Assembly (NCBI GenBank): GCA_964245015.1
Contig: CAXTMA010000057.1
Coordinates: 1 to 18,502, forward strand
Length of the DNA stretch: 18,502 nt
Origin: RH-AL1 sp964245015
GTDB taxonomy: Bacteria > Pseudomonadota > Alphaproteobacteria > Rhizobiales > Beijerinckiaceae
Direction: 5' to 3'
A program made the translations under genes and the position numbers. Under the pieces are notes generated by a model, which worked only from the letters and a program-made list of their open reading frames with translations, was not told the origin of the DNA and searched no databases. Within the stretch, counting starts at the first letter, position 1. Every line of letters begins with the position of its first letter. Positions 1 to 10,062 of this stretch are shown in pieces.

Positions 1-959
1 CAACCAGACTCCCGCGCGGGACGTTTCCGCGCACGAGGTCGCTGCGCCAAGCCCTGCTGGCCGGCCTGCTCGGCTCGGCCGCCCTTCTGCCGGCGTTTCC
101 CGCTTGGGCCGAGCCTCCGGCGGCGGTGAACGGGCCCGCGCCGGCCAAGCCCGTGCCCCCCGCAGCCGGTCAGCCCACGGATCCGACCAAGGATGCCGTC
201 AAAAGCGATGCCAGGGTGAACACCACGGATGAGGCGCGCGACGGCGACAGCCAAGCTCGCCGCCAAGCCATGCTTGATGAGCGCAAGGCGCGGCTGGACG
301 ACCGCACAGCCTTCCGCGAGGCGCACCTTGCCGGCCTCCACGCCGGTCTCCAGCTGACGGCGACGCAGCAGCCGCTTTGGCCGGCGGTCGAGACAGCCCT
401 GCGCGATACGGCCCAGGCCCGCGACGCCCTTCGCGATCTGTCCAGGCGCGGACCCGGCATGTCTGGACCCGGCATGTCTGGACCCGGCATGGATGCGCCG
501 GGGAAGCGCGCCGCCGCCGACGAGGGCGCGGATCCGCTCGCCCGCTTGAAGCAGCGCGGCGAGCGTTTGGTGGCGATGGGGCAGGCGGTCGGCAAGCTCG
601 CCGATGCCGCCGGGCCGCTCCTGGCCGCGCTCACCCCGCAGCAGAAGGACCGCCTTCCGGTGCTGCTGCGCGGGGTCGGTCCGCGCCGCCTGGTGGGCGA
701 AGCCTTCGGCCTGGATGCGATGCGGCGAGGCGACGGCGGGCGTTCCGGCATGGGCCGGGCGATTGGCGACGGTCGGCACCGGGAAGGACGCGACGGGCGG
801 AGGGAGGATCGCTTCATCGATCGGATGGCCGACCGGATGGGAGACGGTCGCGACGAGCGCGGCGATGGCTGGTCTCGTCACCGTCGCTTTGAACGGGACG
901 GGGGCGACAACGGCTTCGGCCCCCGGGGCGGCGAGCGCGACGAGCGATCGGGCGGCTGA
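1..959 (+). CDS. Exported LTXXQ-motif (Spy/CpxP-like) protein, 5' partial
   Basis: The reading frame is open from the left edge (first whole codon at 3) to TGA at 957-959, giving 318 residues with the start codon lost. A signal peptide is visible upstream of any in-window start: basic Arg residues, a hydrophobic run LLAGLLGSAALLPAF, then AWA|EP at about residues 36-40. The GTG at 126 would remove it, so it is not the real start. Two LTxxQ motifs, the signature of the Spy/CpxP/LTXXQ family of periplasmic helical proteins, lie at in-window residues 118-122 (LTATQ) and 210-214 (LTPQQ), separated by a Gly/Met linker with a 15-bp repeat. The last 80 or so residues are low-complexity Arg/Asp/Gly. 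Family members are linked to periplasmic stress and chaperoning, but the substrate here is unknown. Family assignment is moderately sure. Confidence 0.75.
   Translation, partial: TRLPRGTFPRTRSLRQALLAGLLGSAALLPAFPAWAEPPAAVNGPAPAKPVPPAAGQPTDPTKDAVKSDARVNTTDEARDGDSQARRQAMLDERKARLDDRTAFREAHLAGLHAGLQLTATQQPLWPAVETALRDTAQARDALRDLSRRGPGMSGPGMSGPGMDAPGKRAAADEGADPLARLKQRGERLVAMGQAVGKLADAAGPLLAALTPQQKDRLPVLLRGVGPRRLVGEAFGLDAMRRGDGGRSGMGRAIGDGRHREGRDGRREDRFIDRMADRMGDGRDERGDGWSRHRRFERDGGDNGFGPRGGERDERSGG
451..491 (+). repeat. 15-bp in-frame tandem repeat (GPGMS)
   Basis: Unit GACCCGGCATGTCTG occurs at 451-465 and 466-480 and again, cut short, from 481. It encodes a repeated Gly-Pro-Gly-Met-Ser linker between the two LTxxQ segments of the exported protein. 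The copies are identical, which suggests recent slippage. Confidence 0.9.
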
Positions 960-1003
960 GCCGGCCGCGCGACCGCCGGTCGAGACGATGACCGGGCCGG
1001 AAA

Positions 1004-1030
1004 TTGACAGGGTTGCCGGCCGATCCTAAT
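1004..1030 (+). promoter_or_regulatory. Candidate secA promoter
   Basis: A perfect TTGACA (1004-1009) is followed after 15 bases by CCTAAT (1025-1030, four of six matches to TATAAT). The short spacer makes it only a candidate. If used, the secA transcript would begin near 1037 and carry a leader of about 195 nt. Confidence 0.4.
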
Positions 1031-1232
1031 GCTCGGCCCCAGCCGAAGGGTCATCCCAGCGCGTCCGCACGGGATGGCGACCTTGGAAAACACCGCCGTC
1101 CCGACCATTTGCGAGGAAAGCCGTCGCGGACCTGGCGTTCGGGGTCGGCTTTCTGGTCCGGGCGCCATGATTTGGGCCGCGTCGCCCGTGAGAGTGCGAA
1201 CAGGGTCGCCGCGCGGAAGGAACGATGCCGTT

Positions 1233-4085
<2,853 letters not shown>

Positions 4086-4100
4086 GCGCGTCCCGGTTTC

Positions 4101-4118
4101 GCCGGATTTCCGGCTTTT
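4101..4118 (+). terminator. Candidate intrinsic terminator after secA
   Basis: GCCGGA (4101-4106) and TCCGGC (4109-4114) form a compact GC-rich stem, about five pairs with an ATTT loop, directly followed by TTTT (4115-4118) and 15 nt after the secA stop. The U-tract is short, so termination may be partial. Confidence 0.5.
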
Positions 4119-4199
4119 GCTGCGGGCATGAGCCGGCTGGCGGCCCTCCCCGCCGCCAGATCCCAGCGTGGAAGCTATGCGCGAGCCGGAGTTTGAGCG

Positions 4200-4853
4200 A
4201 TGTCCGAGCTGCCTCGCCTTTTGCTGATCACGCCCGCCGTTGCCGACGCGGCCGCCTTCGCCCCGCTGCTTGAGGCGGCGATGGCGGCGCAGGCCGACGT
4301 CGCCTGCGTGCTCCTGCGCGCGGCCGGCAAGGACGAGGGCACCCTCAAGGCCACCGTCCGCGCGCTGGCGCCCATCGTGCAGGAGCGCGGCGCGGCGCTG
4401 CTGGTCGCCGGCACGGCGCGGCTGGCGGCGCGCGTCGATGCCGATGGCGTGCATGTCGCCCGCATCGGGCCGGACCTCGACGAGGCGCTGGACGCGTTGC
4501 GGCCGCGCCGCATCGTCGGGGTCGGCGGCCTGCGCGGCCGCGACGAGGCGATGCGGGCCGGGGAAAGCGGTGTCGACTACCTGATGTTCGGCGGCCCGGG
4601 CGAGGACAACGACCGGGAGGCGGTCCAGGAGGCGGTCCAGGACTCGATCATCGAGCGGGTCGCCTGGTGGGCCGAGATCTTCAACGTGCCCTGCGTCGGC
4701 TATGCCGTGACCCCGGCCGAGGCCGGCAGGGTTGCCCGCGCCGGGGCAGAGTTCGTCGCCCTGTGCGACGGGCTGTGGGACGATCCCGGAGGGATCGCCG
4801 CGACCCTGGCTGCGGTCGCGGCGCAATTGTCACTCGTCGAGTCCGCCTCGTGA
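4200..4853 (+). CDS. Divergent thiamine-phosphate synthase (ThiE/TenI-fold) family protein
   Basis: 217 residues from ATG 4200 with GGAG 8 nt upstream. The overall pattern is that of the ThiE/TenI TIM barrel, in which ThiE joins HMP-PP and HET-P to make thiamine phosphate: a strand LLLITPAV at the N-terminus, ADGVHVA near residue 80 (ThiE: ADGVHLGQ), VGVGGLRGRDEAMRA, then DYLMFGGPGE in place of the ThiE phosphate-loop region. Several usual ThiE active-site features are absent: the LREK motif reads LLRAAGKDE and the Asn-Asp before the DGVH strand is missing. It may therefore be a non-canonical or non-catalytic relative. No other thiamine genes are nearby. It overlaps the Sel1 gene by 4 bp (GTGA), so the two are probably translationally coupled. 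Confidence 0.75.
   Translation: MSELPRLLLITPAVADAAAFAPLLEAAMAAQADVACVLLRAAGKDEGTLKATVRALAPIVQERGAALLVAGTARLAARVDADGVHVARIGPDLDEALDALRPRRIVGVGGLRGRDEAMRAGESGVDYLMFGGPGEDNDREAVQEAVQDSIIERVAWWAEIFNVPCVGYAVTPAEAGRVARAGAEFVALCDGLWDDPGGIAATLAAVAAQLSLVESAS
4617..4640 (+). repeat. 12-bp in-frame duplication (EAVQ x2)
   Basis: GAGGCGGTCCAG is present twice in perfect tandem (4617-4628 and 4629-4640), encoding Glu-Ala-Val-Gln twice on the helix after the GGPGE loop of the ThiE-like protein. Confidence 0.85.
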
Positions 4854-5917
4854 GCGTGTTCTGCCCGGGCCGGTCGGCCGCACTTCTCGTCGGGATCCTG
4901 ATCTTGCCCGCCGCCGCTTCGGCGCAGAGCGCCTTCGCGCCGACGCAGCTGTCGCCCTTCGGGACGCCGTCGATCTCCCGGGTGCCGGATGCGCCCGACG
5001 CGAACCGGCCGGACCTGCCGGGGCCGCTCGACCTGCCGGACTCCGGCGCCCGGGCCAAGGCGCCCGGCAAGGCGCCCGACAAGGGGGCCGATCTGGCCTT
5101 CGGCGCCTTCCAGCGCGGCTTCTACGCGACCGCGATGCGCGAGGCGATGAAGCGGCTCGGCACCAACAGCCGCGACGGCGCGGCGATGACGCTGGCCGGC
5201 GAGCTGTACGCGCAGGGCCTCGGCGTCAAGCCCGACAAGGCCGAGGCGGCGCGCTGGTACGCGCTGGCGGCGGCGGCCGGCGATCCCCAGGCGATGTTCC
5301 AGCTCGGCATCGCGCGGATGAAGGGAGAGGGCGTCGCCCAGGATCGCGAAGGGGCGCGGGCGATGTTCACCGCCGCGGCGGCCCGCAACAACGCCGGCGC
5401 CCTGTTCTACCTCGGCCTGATGGCGCTGCAGGGCAACGGCGTCGCCGCCGACTCGAAGGCGGCCGCCACCTTCTTCGCCCAAAGCGCCGAACTCGGCTAT
5501 CCCGAAGCGCAGTACGCGCTCGGCCTGATGGCCCGGCAGGGCGATGGCGTCGAGCGCGACGAGGCCAGGGCCGCCGACCTGATCCGCGCGGCGGCCGACA
5601 ACGACAACATCGCCGCGATGGTGGATTACGCCATCATGGTCTTCAACGGCATCGGCGCGCCCAAGGACGAAGCGGTCGCCGCCCGCTACTTCATCAAGGC
5701 GGCGAGCCGCAACAACGCCGTCGCCCAGGACCGCGCCGCCCGCCTCTACGTCGCCGGGCGCGGGGTGAAGAAGGACCTCGTGGAGGGCATGAAGTGGCAC
5801 GTGCTGGCCAATGCCGCCGGCCACAAGGACGCCTGGCTCGACGACGAGATGCGCAAGCTCACCCCCGAGCAACGCGAGGCGGTGGACCGCGCCGTGCGGC
5901 ACTACGTCGGAAGTTGA
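4850..5917 (+). CDS. Exported Sel1-like repeat (TPR-type) protein
   Basis: 355 residues from GTG 4850, which overlaps the stop of the preceding gene (GTGA). This start gives a clean signal peptide (MSVFCPGRSA, hydrophobic LLVGILILP, cleavage near ASA|QS at 25-26), whereas the longer frame from 4667 does not. A Pro/Asp-rich linker (residues 30-80, with a 12-bp KAPG/KAPD duplication at 5057-5080) leads into about six Sel1 repeats of some 36 residues each (about 108-325). They show the typical pattern AxxxLGxxxxxGxGVxxDxxxAxxxxxxAAxxG. The C-terminal tail LTPEQREAVDRAVR is helical. Sel1 proteins are scaffolds for protein-protein contact, often in the periplasm; the partner here is unknown. Confidence 0.9.
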   Translation: MSVFCPGRSAALLVGILILPAAASAQSAFAPTQLSPFGTPSISRVPDAPDANRPDLPGPLDLPDSGARAKAPGKAPDKGADLAFGAFQRGFYATAMREAMKRLGTNSRDGAAMTLAGELYAQGLGVKPDKAEAARWYALAAAAGDPQAMFQLGIARMKGEGVAQDREGARAMFTAAAARNNAGALFYLGLMALQGNGVAADSKAAATFFAQSAELGYPEAQYALGLMARQGDGVERDEARAADLIRAAADNDNIAAMVDYAIMVFNGIGAPKDEAVAARYFIKAASRNNAVAQDRAARLYVAGRGVKKDLVEGMKWHVLANAAGHKDAWLDDEMRKLTPEQREAVDRAVRHYVGS

Positions 5918-6757
5918 TGGTCGGGATAACGAAGTCCAGGTGGAACCGATGAGCGACGCGACATCCGCCCATCTTCTCCATGGATCATGATGCTGCGACC
6001 CTCGCCTTCGCCGCACGTGTCTTTGATTGGGGCTGTTGATGAACAGATACGCATGGCAAGCAGTATTGCCTGTTCTCGCTGCTTTCTTGATTTGTAGGCC
6101 ATCGTTTGCTCTTTCCGAGCAAGGCGTCGAGCTTGATGCGCTACTTAAGGGAATAGAAAGGTGCGAGCCGACAAAGCTGTTGCAAGACTTACAATATGAA
6201 ATTGTTTTTCGGAACGCTCCATCGGAGTTGCTGGAGAAGCCGAAGGACCCCGTTGTTCTTCCCAAGACATCAAGGTCAGCGATCGGGAAAGAGAAATTTG
6301 ATAACAGAGGAGAGTACTTCCTGGTAAGCATTCCGATTCTGGGGATATACCATCATCTAAACGTATCCCTTGTTGAGTTGGCAGCGGGGAGTGGGAACGG
6401 TATAAATTCGTTCCGAGTTCACTTCTCCGATCCGAAAGCGCGGGTCGAAGCTGAAATCGGCGCCGACGTTGCTCGGATCAACAAAAAATTTGGAAAAATG
6501 ATGCAGACTGAGCCCGCCGAGATTAGCGAAAGCTTCGGGCAAAGCGATCTCGTGTGCGATCTTTCAACTTGATATACCTGCGCGAGTCATAAGGCATAAA
6601 GGTCTGTGTACCGCAGCCTCGAAGCGATCGGCTGGACCGCCTGCAAGATTTCGTAACCGGCACATGCTCTTCCGTTGCGGCGATGACGTTCGATCTTGCG
6701 CGGGCAAAAGATTATGAGGCCAGACGAGACCTCTTGGCCGGAGATGAGTCCTACTTC
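5918..6757. other. AT-richer patch
   Basis: Base composition drops clearly between the Sel1 gene and murI, to near half G+C by eye against roughly 70% either side. The patch contains one gene (6039-6572) with A/T-rich third positions and runs such as aacaaaaaatttggaaaaatg. The lower composition continues up to the MPPRVLVF start of murI. No flanking direct repeats, integrase or transposase were found. Confidence 0.65.
6039..6572 (+). CDS. Unknown small exported protein
   Basis: 177 residues from ATG 6039, with GGGG about 6 nt upstream; the TTG at 6027 in the same frame is a less likely start. The N-terminus MNRYAWQAVLPVLAAFLIC with SFA|LS at about 24-25 looks like a Sec signal peptide. The mature part holds two cysteines (C42 and C173) that could form a disulfide bridging the ends. 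I do not recognise the family. Composition and codon use differ sharply from both neighbours, which suggests acquisition by transfer. It lies 121 bp after the Sel1 gene on the same strand. Confidence 0.75.
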   Translation: MNRYAWQAVLPVLAAFLICRPSFALSEQGVELDALLKGIERCEPTKLLQDLQYEIVFRNAPSELLEKPKDPVVLPKTSRSAIGKEKFDNRGEYFLVSIPILGIYHHLNVSLVELAAGSGNGINSFRVHFSDPKARVEAEIGADVARINKKFGKMMQTEPAEISESFGQSDLVCDLST

Positions 6758-7567
6758 ATGCCACCCCGCGTCCTCGTCTTCGACTCCGGCCTGGGCGGCC
6801 TCACCGTCTTCGCCGAGGTGGCGAAGCTGCGTCCCGATGCCGACTTCGTCTACGCCGCCGACGACGCCGGCTTCCCCTACGGCGCCTGGCGCGAGCCGGA
6901 GCTGATCGCGCGCATCGTCGGCGTGATCGGCGGGCTGCTGGCCGACATCCGTCCGGTTCTCGTGGTGATCGCCTGCAACACCGCCTCGACGCTGGTGCTG
7001 CCGGACCTGCGCGCGGCCTTCCCCGACGTGCCCTTCGTGGGCACCGTGCCGGCGATCAAGCCGGCGGCGGCCCTGTCGCGCTCGCGGCTGATCTCCGTGC
7101 TGGCGACGCCGGGCACGGTGGCGCGCGACTACACCCGCGCGCTGATCGGCTCGTTTGCCGGCGATTGCCGCGTCACCCTGGTCGGCTCCACGGCGCTCGC
7201 ATCGCTGGCGGAAGCGGCGATGGCCGGCGCCGCCATCGCCGACGCCGCCGTGGCGGCGGAGATCGCGCCCTGCTTCGTGGCGGCCGGCGGCGCCCGCACG
7301 GACTGCGTGGTGCTCGCCTGCACGCATTATCCCCTGCTCCTCCCACGCTTCGAGGCGCTGGCGCCCTGGCCGGTGTTCTGGATCGATCCGGCGGCGGCGA
7401 TCGCCCGGCGCGTCGACGGCGTGCTGCGCGATCACGGATACGGGGATGCGCCGGGCGGCCGCCGGCGGGGCCGCGCCGTGTTCACCAGCGCGCGCCCCGT
7501 GCCGCCGCCCGTGCGCGACGTCCTCGTCCGCTACGATCTGGAGCAGGACGCTTCGCCGGCGGGGTGA
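6758..7567 (+). CDS. murI: Glutamate racemase
   Basis: Converts L-glutamate to D-glutamate for peptidoglycan synthesis, using two cysteines as acid and base. From ATG 6758 (MPPRVLVFDSGLGG) the protein has 269 residues, the usual family length. It shows D9-S10 in DSGLGG, catalytic C73 in ACNTAS, and catalytic C188 with H190 in ACTHYPLL. The frame is open back to an ATG at 6683, but those 25 extra codons have the AT-richer third positions of the patch upstream and no Shine-Dalgarno, so 6758 is preferred (GGAG lies 14 nt before it). FPYGAWREPEL is as in other alphaproteobacterial MurI proteins. It is convergent with the SH3b gene. Confidence 0.95.
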   Translation: MPPRVLVFDSGLGGLTVFAEVAKLRPDADFVYAADDAGFPYGAWREPELIARIVGVIGGLLADIRPVLVVIACNTASTLVLPDLRAAFPDVPFVGTVPAIKPAAALSRSRLISVLATPGTVARDYTRALIGSFAGDCRVTLVGSTALASLAEAAMAGAAIADAAVAAEIAPCFVAAGGARTDCVVLACTHYPLLLPRFEALAPWPVFWIDPAAAIARRVDGVLRDHGYGDAPGGRRRGRAVFTSARPVPPPVRDVLVRYDLEQDASPAG

Positions 7568-7622
7568 TCGGGTCCATCGGTCCGGAGATGTCCCTCCGCC
7601 GCCAAGCAGGGAAGGCTGGCGG

Positions 7623-8174
7623 CTACTCGACCACCTCGTCCTGGTACACGCCCCAAAGGTCGGCCTGCTTGACGAAGCCGTCGAAGCCGGCGCCGTTGAT
7701 CCGGCACCACGTCTTGTCGCAGGAGCGGATGTTGGCGAGCACGTTGGGCTCCAGTCTGGCCACCGTGCCCGATGTCGGGTCGGGCTTGGCGAACAGCACG
7801 ACCGCCACGCCGTCCTTCTTCCAGGGCGTGACCAGTCCGGTGCGGCGGCCCGACAGCAGCGAGTGCAGCACCCAGCCCTCCGAGCCTTCGGAGTCGCGCA
7901 CCTTGCGCCACGTTTCGAACTCGGCGGTGATCTCGACGGGCAGGCCGGCGCGCTCGAAGATCCAGTTCGTGCGGTGGTCCTTGGAGGGACCCTCGCGCAG
8001 GTTCACCCGGTCCGACTTCAGGCTGACGTAGCGTGGCACGGGGAGTCCCGACGCCTTGCCGATCTGTTCGGCTGTGGCGGCCGGACAAGCGTGGAACAGC
8101 GCCAGCAAGCCAGCCGCAACGAAGGCGGCGCCCGAGCGGCGCCCAGCGGCTCGTCCGGTCGCGCCTTTTGTCAT
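7623..8174 (-). CDS. Exported bacterial SH3-domain (SH3b, SH3_4-type) protein
   Basis: 183 residues, starting at ATG 8174 with GGAGAA 7 nt upstream. An Arg/Lys-rich N-terminus and hydrophobic segment (residues 15-30) end in ATA|EQ at about 35-36, indicating export. Two SH3b-like modules follow, at about 48-107 (YVSLKSDRVNLREGPS... WRKVRDSEGSEGWVL) and 118-177 (VVLFAKPDPTSGTVARLEPNV... WCRINGAGFDGFV). C152 and C157 form a possible disulfide. SH3b domains commonly bind peptidoglycan or mediate envelope contacts. It is divergent from the dehydrogenase gene, an arrangement I recall from other alphaproteobacteria. Confidence 0.9.
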   Translation of the reverse strand: MTKGATGRAAGRRSGAAFVAAGLLALFHACPAATAEQIGKASGLPVPRYVSLKSDRVNLREGPSKDHRTNWIFERAGLPVEITAEFETWRKVRDSEGSEGWVLHSLLSGRRTGLVTPWKKDGVAVVLFAKPDPTSGTVARLEPNVLANIRSCDKTWCRINGAGFDGFVKQADLWGVYQDEVVE

Positions 8175-8306
8175 CGCGGTTCTCCGTTGATTGATATCGA
8201 TCCGGGGTCGAACACGGAACGGCCTGGGACACTTTCGGGGACTTGGCAGCCGATCGGTTGCGCTTCTTGTCTTTGATCCGTCATCTGCTAGAGAGGCCGA
8301 CGGGGG

Positions 8307-8351
8307 TTCACCTTACGTCTTGTCGGCTCGGCAACGTTAAGACGGGGTGAA
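8307..8351 (+). promoter_or_regulatory. Two-step inverted repeat in the dehydrogenase leader
   Basis: TTCACC (8307-8312) pairs with GGTGAA (8346-8351), and just inside it CGTCTT (8316-8321) pairs with AAGACG (8339-8344). The 17-nt loop contains AACGTT. A three-base bulge lies on one side and one base on the other. It ends 109 nt before the dehydrogenase ATG. It lacks a U-tract, so it is more likely a leader stem or an operator than a terminator. Function is unknown. Confidence 0.5.
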
Positions 8352-8460
8352 GGCGGGCGCGTTCTCCCACCACTTCGTGACGCCACCGCGGCGCCCGGCC
8401 CTGCGTCCCGTTTCCCCGATGGGGTCCCGATCTTCAACCCGCGAGTTTTCCACCCCCGCC

Positions 8461-9456
8461 ATGGGCAAGAAGAAACCCCTCGTCATCATCACAAGACGGC
8501 TGCCCGAGCGCATCGAGACGCGGATGTGCGAGCTGTTCGACACGCGCCTCAACATCGCCGATGCGGCGATGAGCCGGGCGGTGCTCGCCGAGGCGATGAA
8601 GAGCGCCGACGTGCTGGTGCCCACCGTCACCGACCGCATCGACGCCGATCTTATGCGCGAGGCCGGGCCCAACCTCAAGCTGATCGCCAACTTCGGCAAC
8701 GGCGTCGACAACATCGCCATCGGCGCGGCGCTGGAGCGCGGCATCACGGTCACCAACACGCCGGGCGTGCTGACCGAGGACACCGCCGACATGGCGATGG
8801 CGCTGATCCTGGCGGTGGCGCGCCGCATCGTGGAGGGAGCCGGGGCGATCCCCGCCAACGAATGGTCGGGCTGGGCCCCGACCTGGATGCTGGGGCGCCG
8901 CATCACCGGCAAGCGGCTCGGCATCGTCGGCATGGGGCGCATCGGGCAGGCGATCGCGCGCAGGGCCAAGGCGTTCGGCCTGCAGATCCACTACCACAAC
9001 CGCCGCCGCCTTTCCCTGCCCGTCGAGGAGAAGCTGGAAGCGACCTACTGGGACTCGCTCGACCAGATGCTGGCGCGCATGGACATCGTTTCGGTGAACT
9101 GCCCGCACACCCCGGCGACCTACCATCTGCTCTCGGCCCGCCGGCTCAAGTACCTGCGTCCCGACGCCTACCTCATCAACACCTCGCGCGGCGAGGTGAT
9201 CGACGAGAACGCGCTGACGCGGATGCTGGAAACCGGCGAGCTCGCCGGCGCCGGCCTCGACGTGTTCGAGCACGAGCCCTCGGTCTCGCCGCGGCTCATC
9301 AAGCTCGCCAGGACCGGCAAGGTGACGCTGCTGCCGCACATGGGCTCGGCCACCAGCGAGGGCCGCATCGACATGGGCGAGAAGGTCATCGTCAACGTCC
9401 AGGCCTTCTGGGACGGCCATCGCCCGCCCGACCGCGTGCTGGCGAGCATGCTGTGA
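8461..9456 (+). CDS. gyaR: D-glycerate dehydrogenase / glyoxylate-hydroxypyruvate reductase family
   Basis: NAD(P)H-dependent D-2-hydroxyacid dehydrogenase of the rhizobial D-glycerate dehydrogenase type, which interconverts glyoxylate/glycolate or hydroxypyruvate/D-glycerate. 331 residues from ATG 8461 (MGKKKPLVIITRRLP), matching family length. The frame is open to a GTG at 8347, but that codon lies inside an inverted repeat and the extra segment resembles no family member. The Shine-Dalgarno at 8461 is weak. Visible features are the Rossmann motif GMGRIG (157-162) and the catalytic triad R243 (NTSRGEV), E272 (DVFEHEP) and H293 (LLPHMGSAT), spaced as in PGDH. FGNGVDNI and the C-terminal DGHRPPDRVL are also typical. 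The substrate preference cannot be read from the sequence. Confidence 0.93.
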   Translation: MGKKKPLVIITRRLPERIETRMCELFDTRLNIADAAMSRAVLAEAMKSADVLVPTVTDRIDADLMREAGPNLKLIANFGNGVDNIAIGAALERGITVTNTPGVLTEDTADMAMALILAVARRIVEGAGAIPANEWSGWAPTWMLGRRITGKRLGIVGMGRIGQAIARRAKAFGLQIHYHNRRRLSLPVEEKLEATYWDSLDQMLARMDIVSVNCPHTPATYHLLSARRLKYLRPDAYLINTSRGEVIDENALTRMLETGELAGAGLDVFEHEPSVSPRLIKLARTGKVTLLPHMGSATSEGRIDMGEKVIVNVQAFWDGHRPPDRVLASML

Positions 9457-9552
9457 CCGGGCGCCCGAGGCGAAGCAAGACTTGAACGCGGTCGCGCGAG
9501 GTCTGGCGTGAGGCGCAACGGTGCGCGGCGATCCTTTAGCGGATCCGAGGTG

Positions 9553-10062
9553 TCAGGCCGCGCAGTCCTTGGCCGCCGTCTCGGTGCTGCACCTCAGGAA
9601 CGCCTTGAACTTGCTCAGGATCAGGTTCCAGGTGTCGAGGTTGTTGACGATCGCCTCGGTTGTGTAGCCGTGCTCGACGTCGAGGTCCATCTCGATGTTG
9701 GCCTGACCCTCGTCGTCGAGGTAGGCGCGGCCGAAGCGGTGGTTGGCGTTCCACTTGTTCATCTGAGCCGGCGTCAGCTTGTTGTCGACGGTGAAGCCTG
9801 AAAAGAACTGGATGGACGTGCAGCGCTCGCCCTTGCCGCAAGTGTAGAAGAAGACGGTGGCGGTCGAACCCTCCGTTGAAGTGACGATCTTCGGGGTGCC
9901 ATCGCCCGCTCTGCCGAGTTCGGCGCGATATCCCTTGTCCTGCAGGATCTTCGACACCTCGGCTGCGGTCACGCCGCCATCGGCGAGCGGGCCGGCGAGG
10001 GCCGGTGTCACGACTGAGGCGGTCAGGATTGCCGCAACGAGGGCTGCAAGGGGAAAGCGCAT
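9553..10062 (-). CDS. Exported YbjN-domain protein
   Basis: 169 residues from ATG 10062, with AAGGA 9 nt upstream. The longer frame (to 10173) adds a segment lacking family features before the signal peptide. MRFPLAALVAAILTASVVTPALA|GP (cleavage near 23) is a good Sec signal. The rest matches the YbjN-domain pattern: VTAAEVSKILQDKGYRAEL, DGTPKI, VFFYTCGKGERCTSIQFFSGF, then the LTPAQMNKWN and NIEMDLDVEHGYT segments. Four cysteines (75, 81, 158, 167) could make two disulfides, consistent with a periplasmic location. Domain function is uncertain; related folds act as chaperones or regulators. A nitroreductase remnant lies just upstream on the same strand. Confidence 0.88.
   Translation of the reverse strand: MRFPLAALVAAILTASVVTPALAGPLADGGVTAAEVSKILQDKGYRAELGRAGDGTPKIVTSTEGSTATVFFYTCGKGERCTSIQFFSGFTVDNKLTPAQMNKWNANHRFGRAYLDDEGQANIEMDLDVEHGYTTEAIVNNLDTWNLILSKFKAFLRCSTETAAKDCAA

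Noticed and set aside
1029..1232. Extended secA start at 1029 or 1074
   Set aside because: The extra residues do not resemble SecA, and MLGTIAKKIF at 1233 is the family's usual N-terminus.
4700..6331. A 543-codon minus-strand frame across the Sel1 gene and the AT-richer patch
   Set aside because: Mirror frame of the Sel1 repeats; no start context or domain.
6683..6757. Extended murI start at ATG 6683
   Set aside because: No Shine-Dalgarno, AT-richer codon use, and MPPRVLVFDSGLGG at 6758 gives normal length; still possible.
7598..7623. Seven-base inverted repeat (GCCGCCA/TGGCGGC) between convergent murI and SH3b genes as a terminator
   Set aside because: No U-tract on either strand and the stem reaches into the SH3b stop; too weak to call.
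8347..8460. Extended dehydrogenase start at GTG 8347
   Set aside because: The codon lies in an inverted repeat; family length and N-terminus fit ATG 8461.
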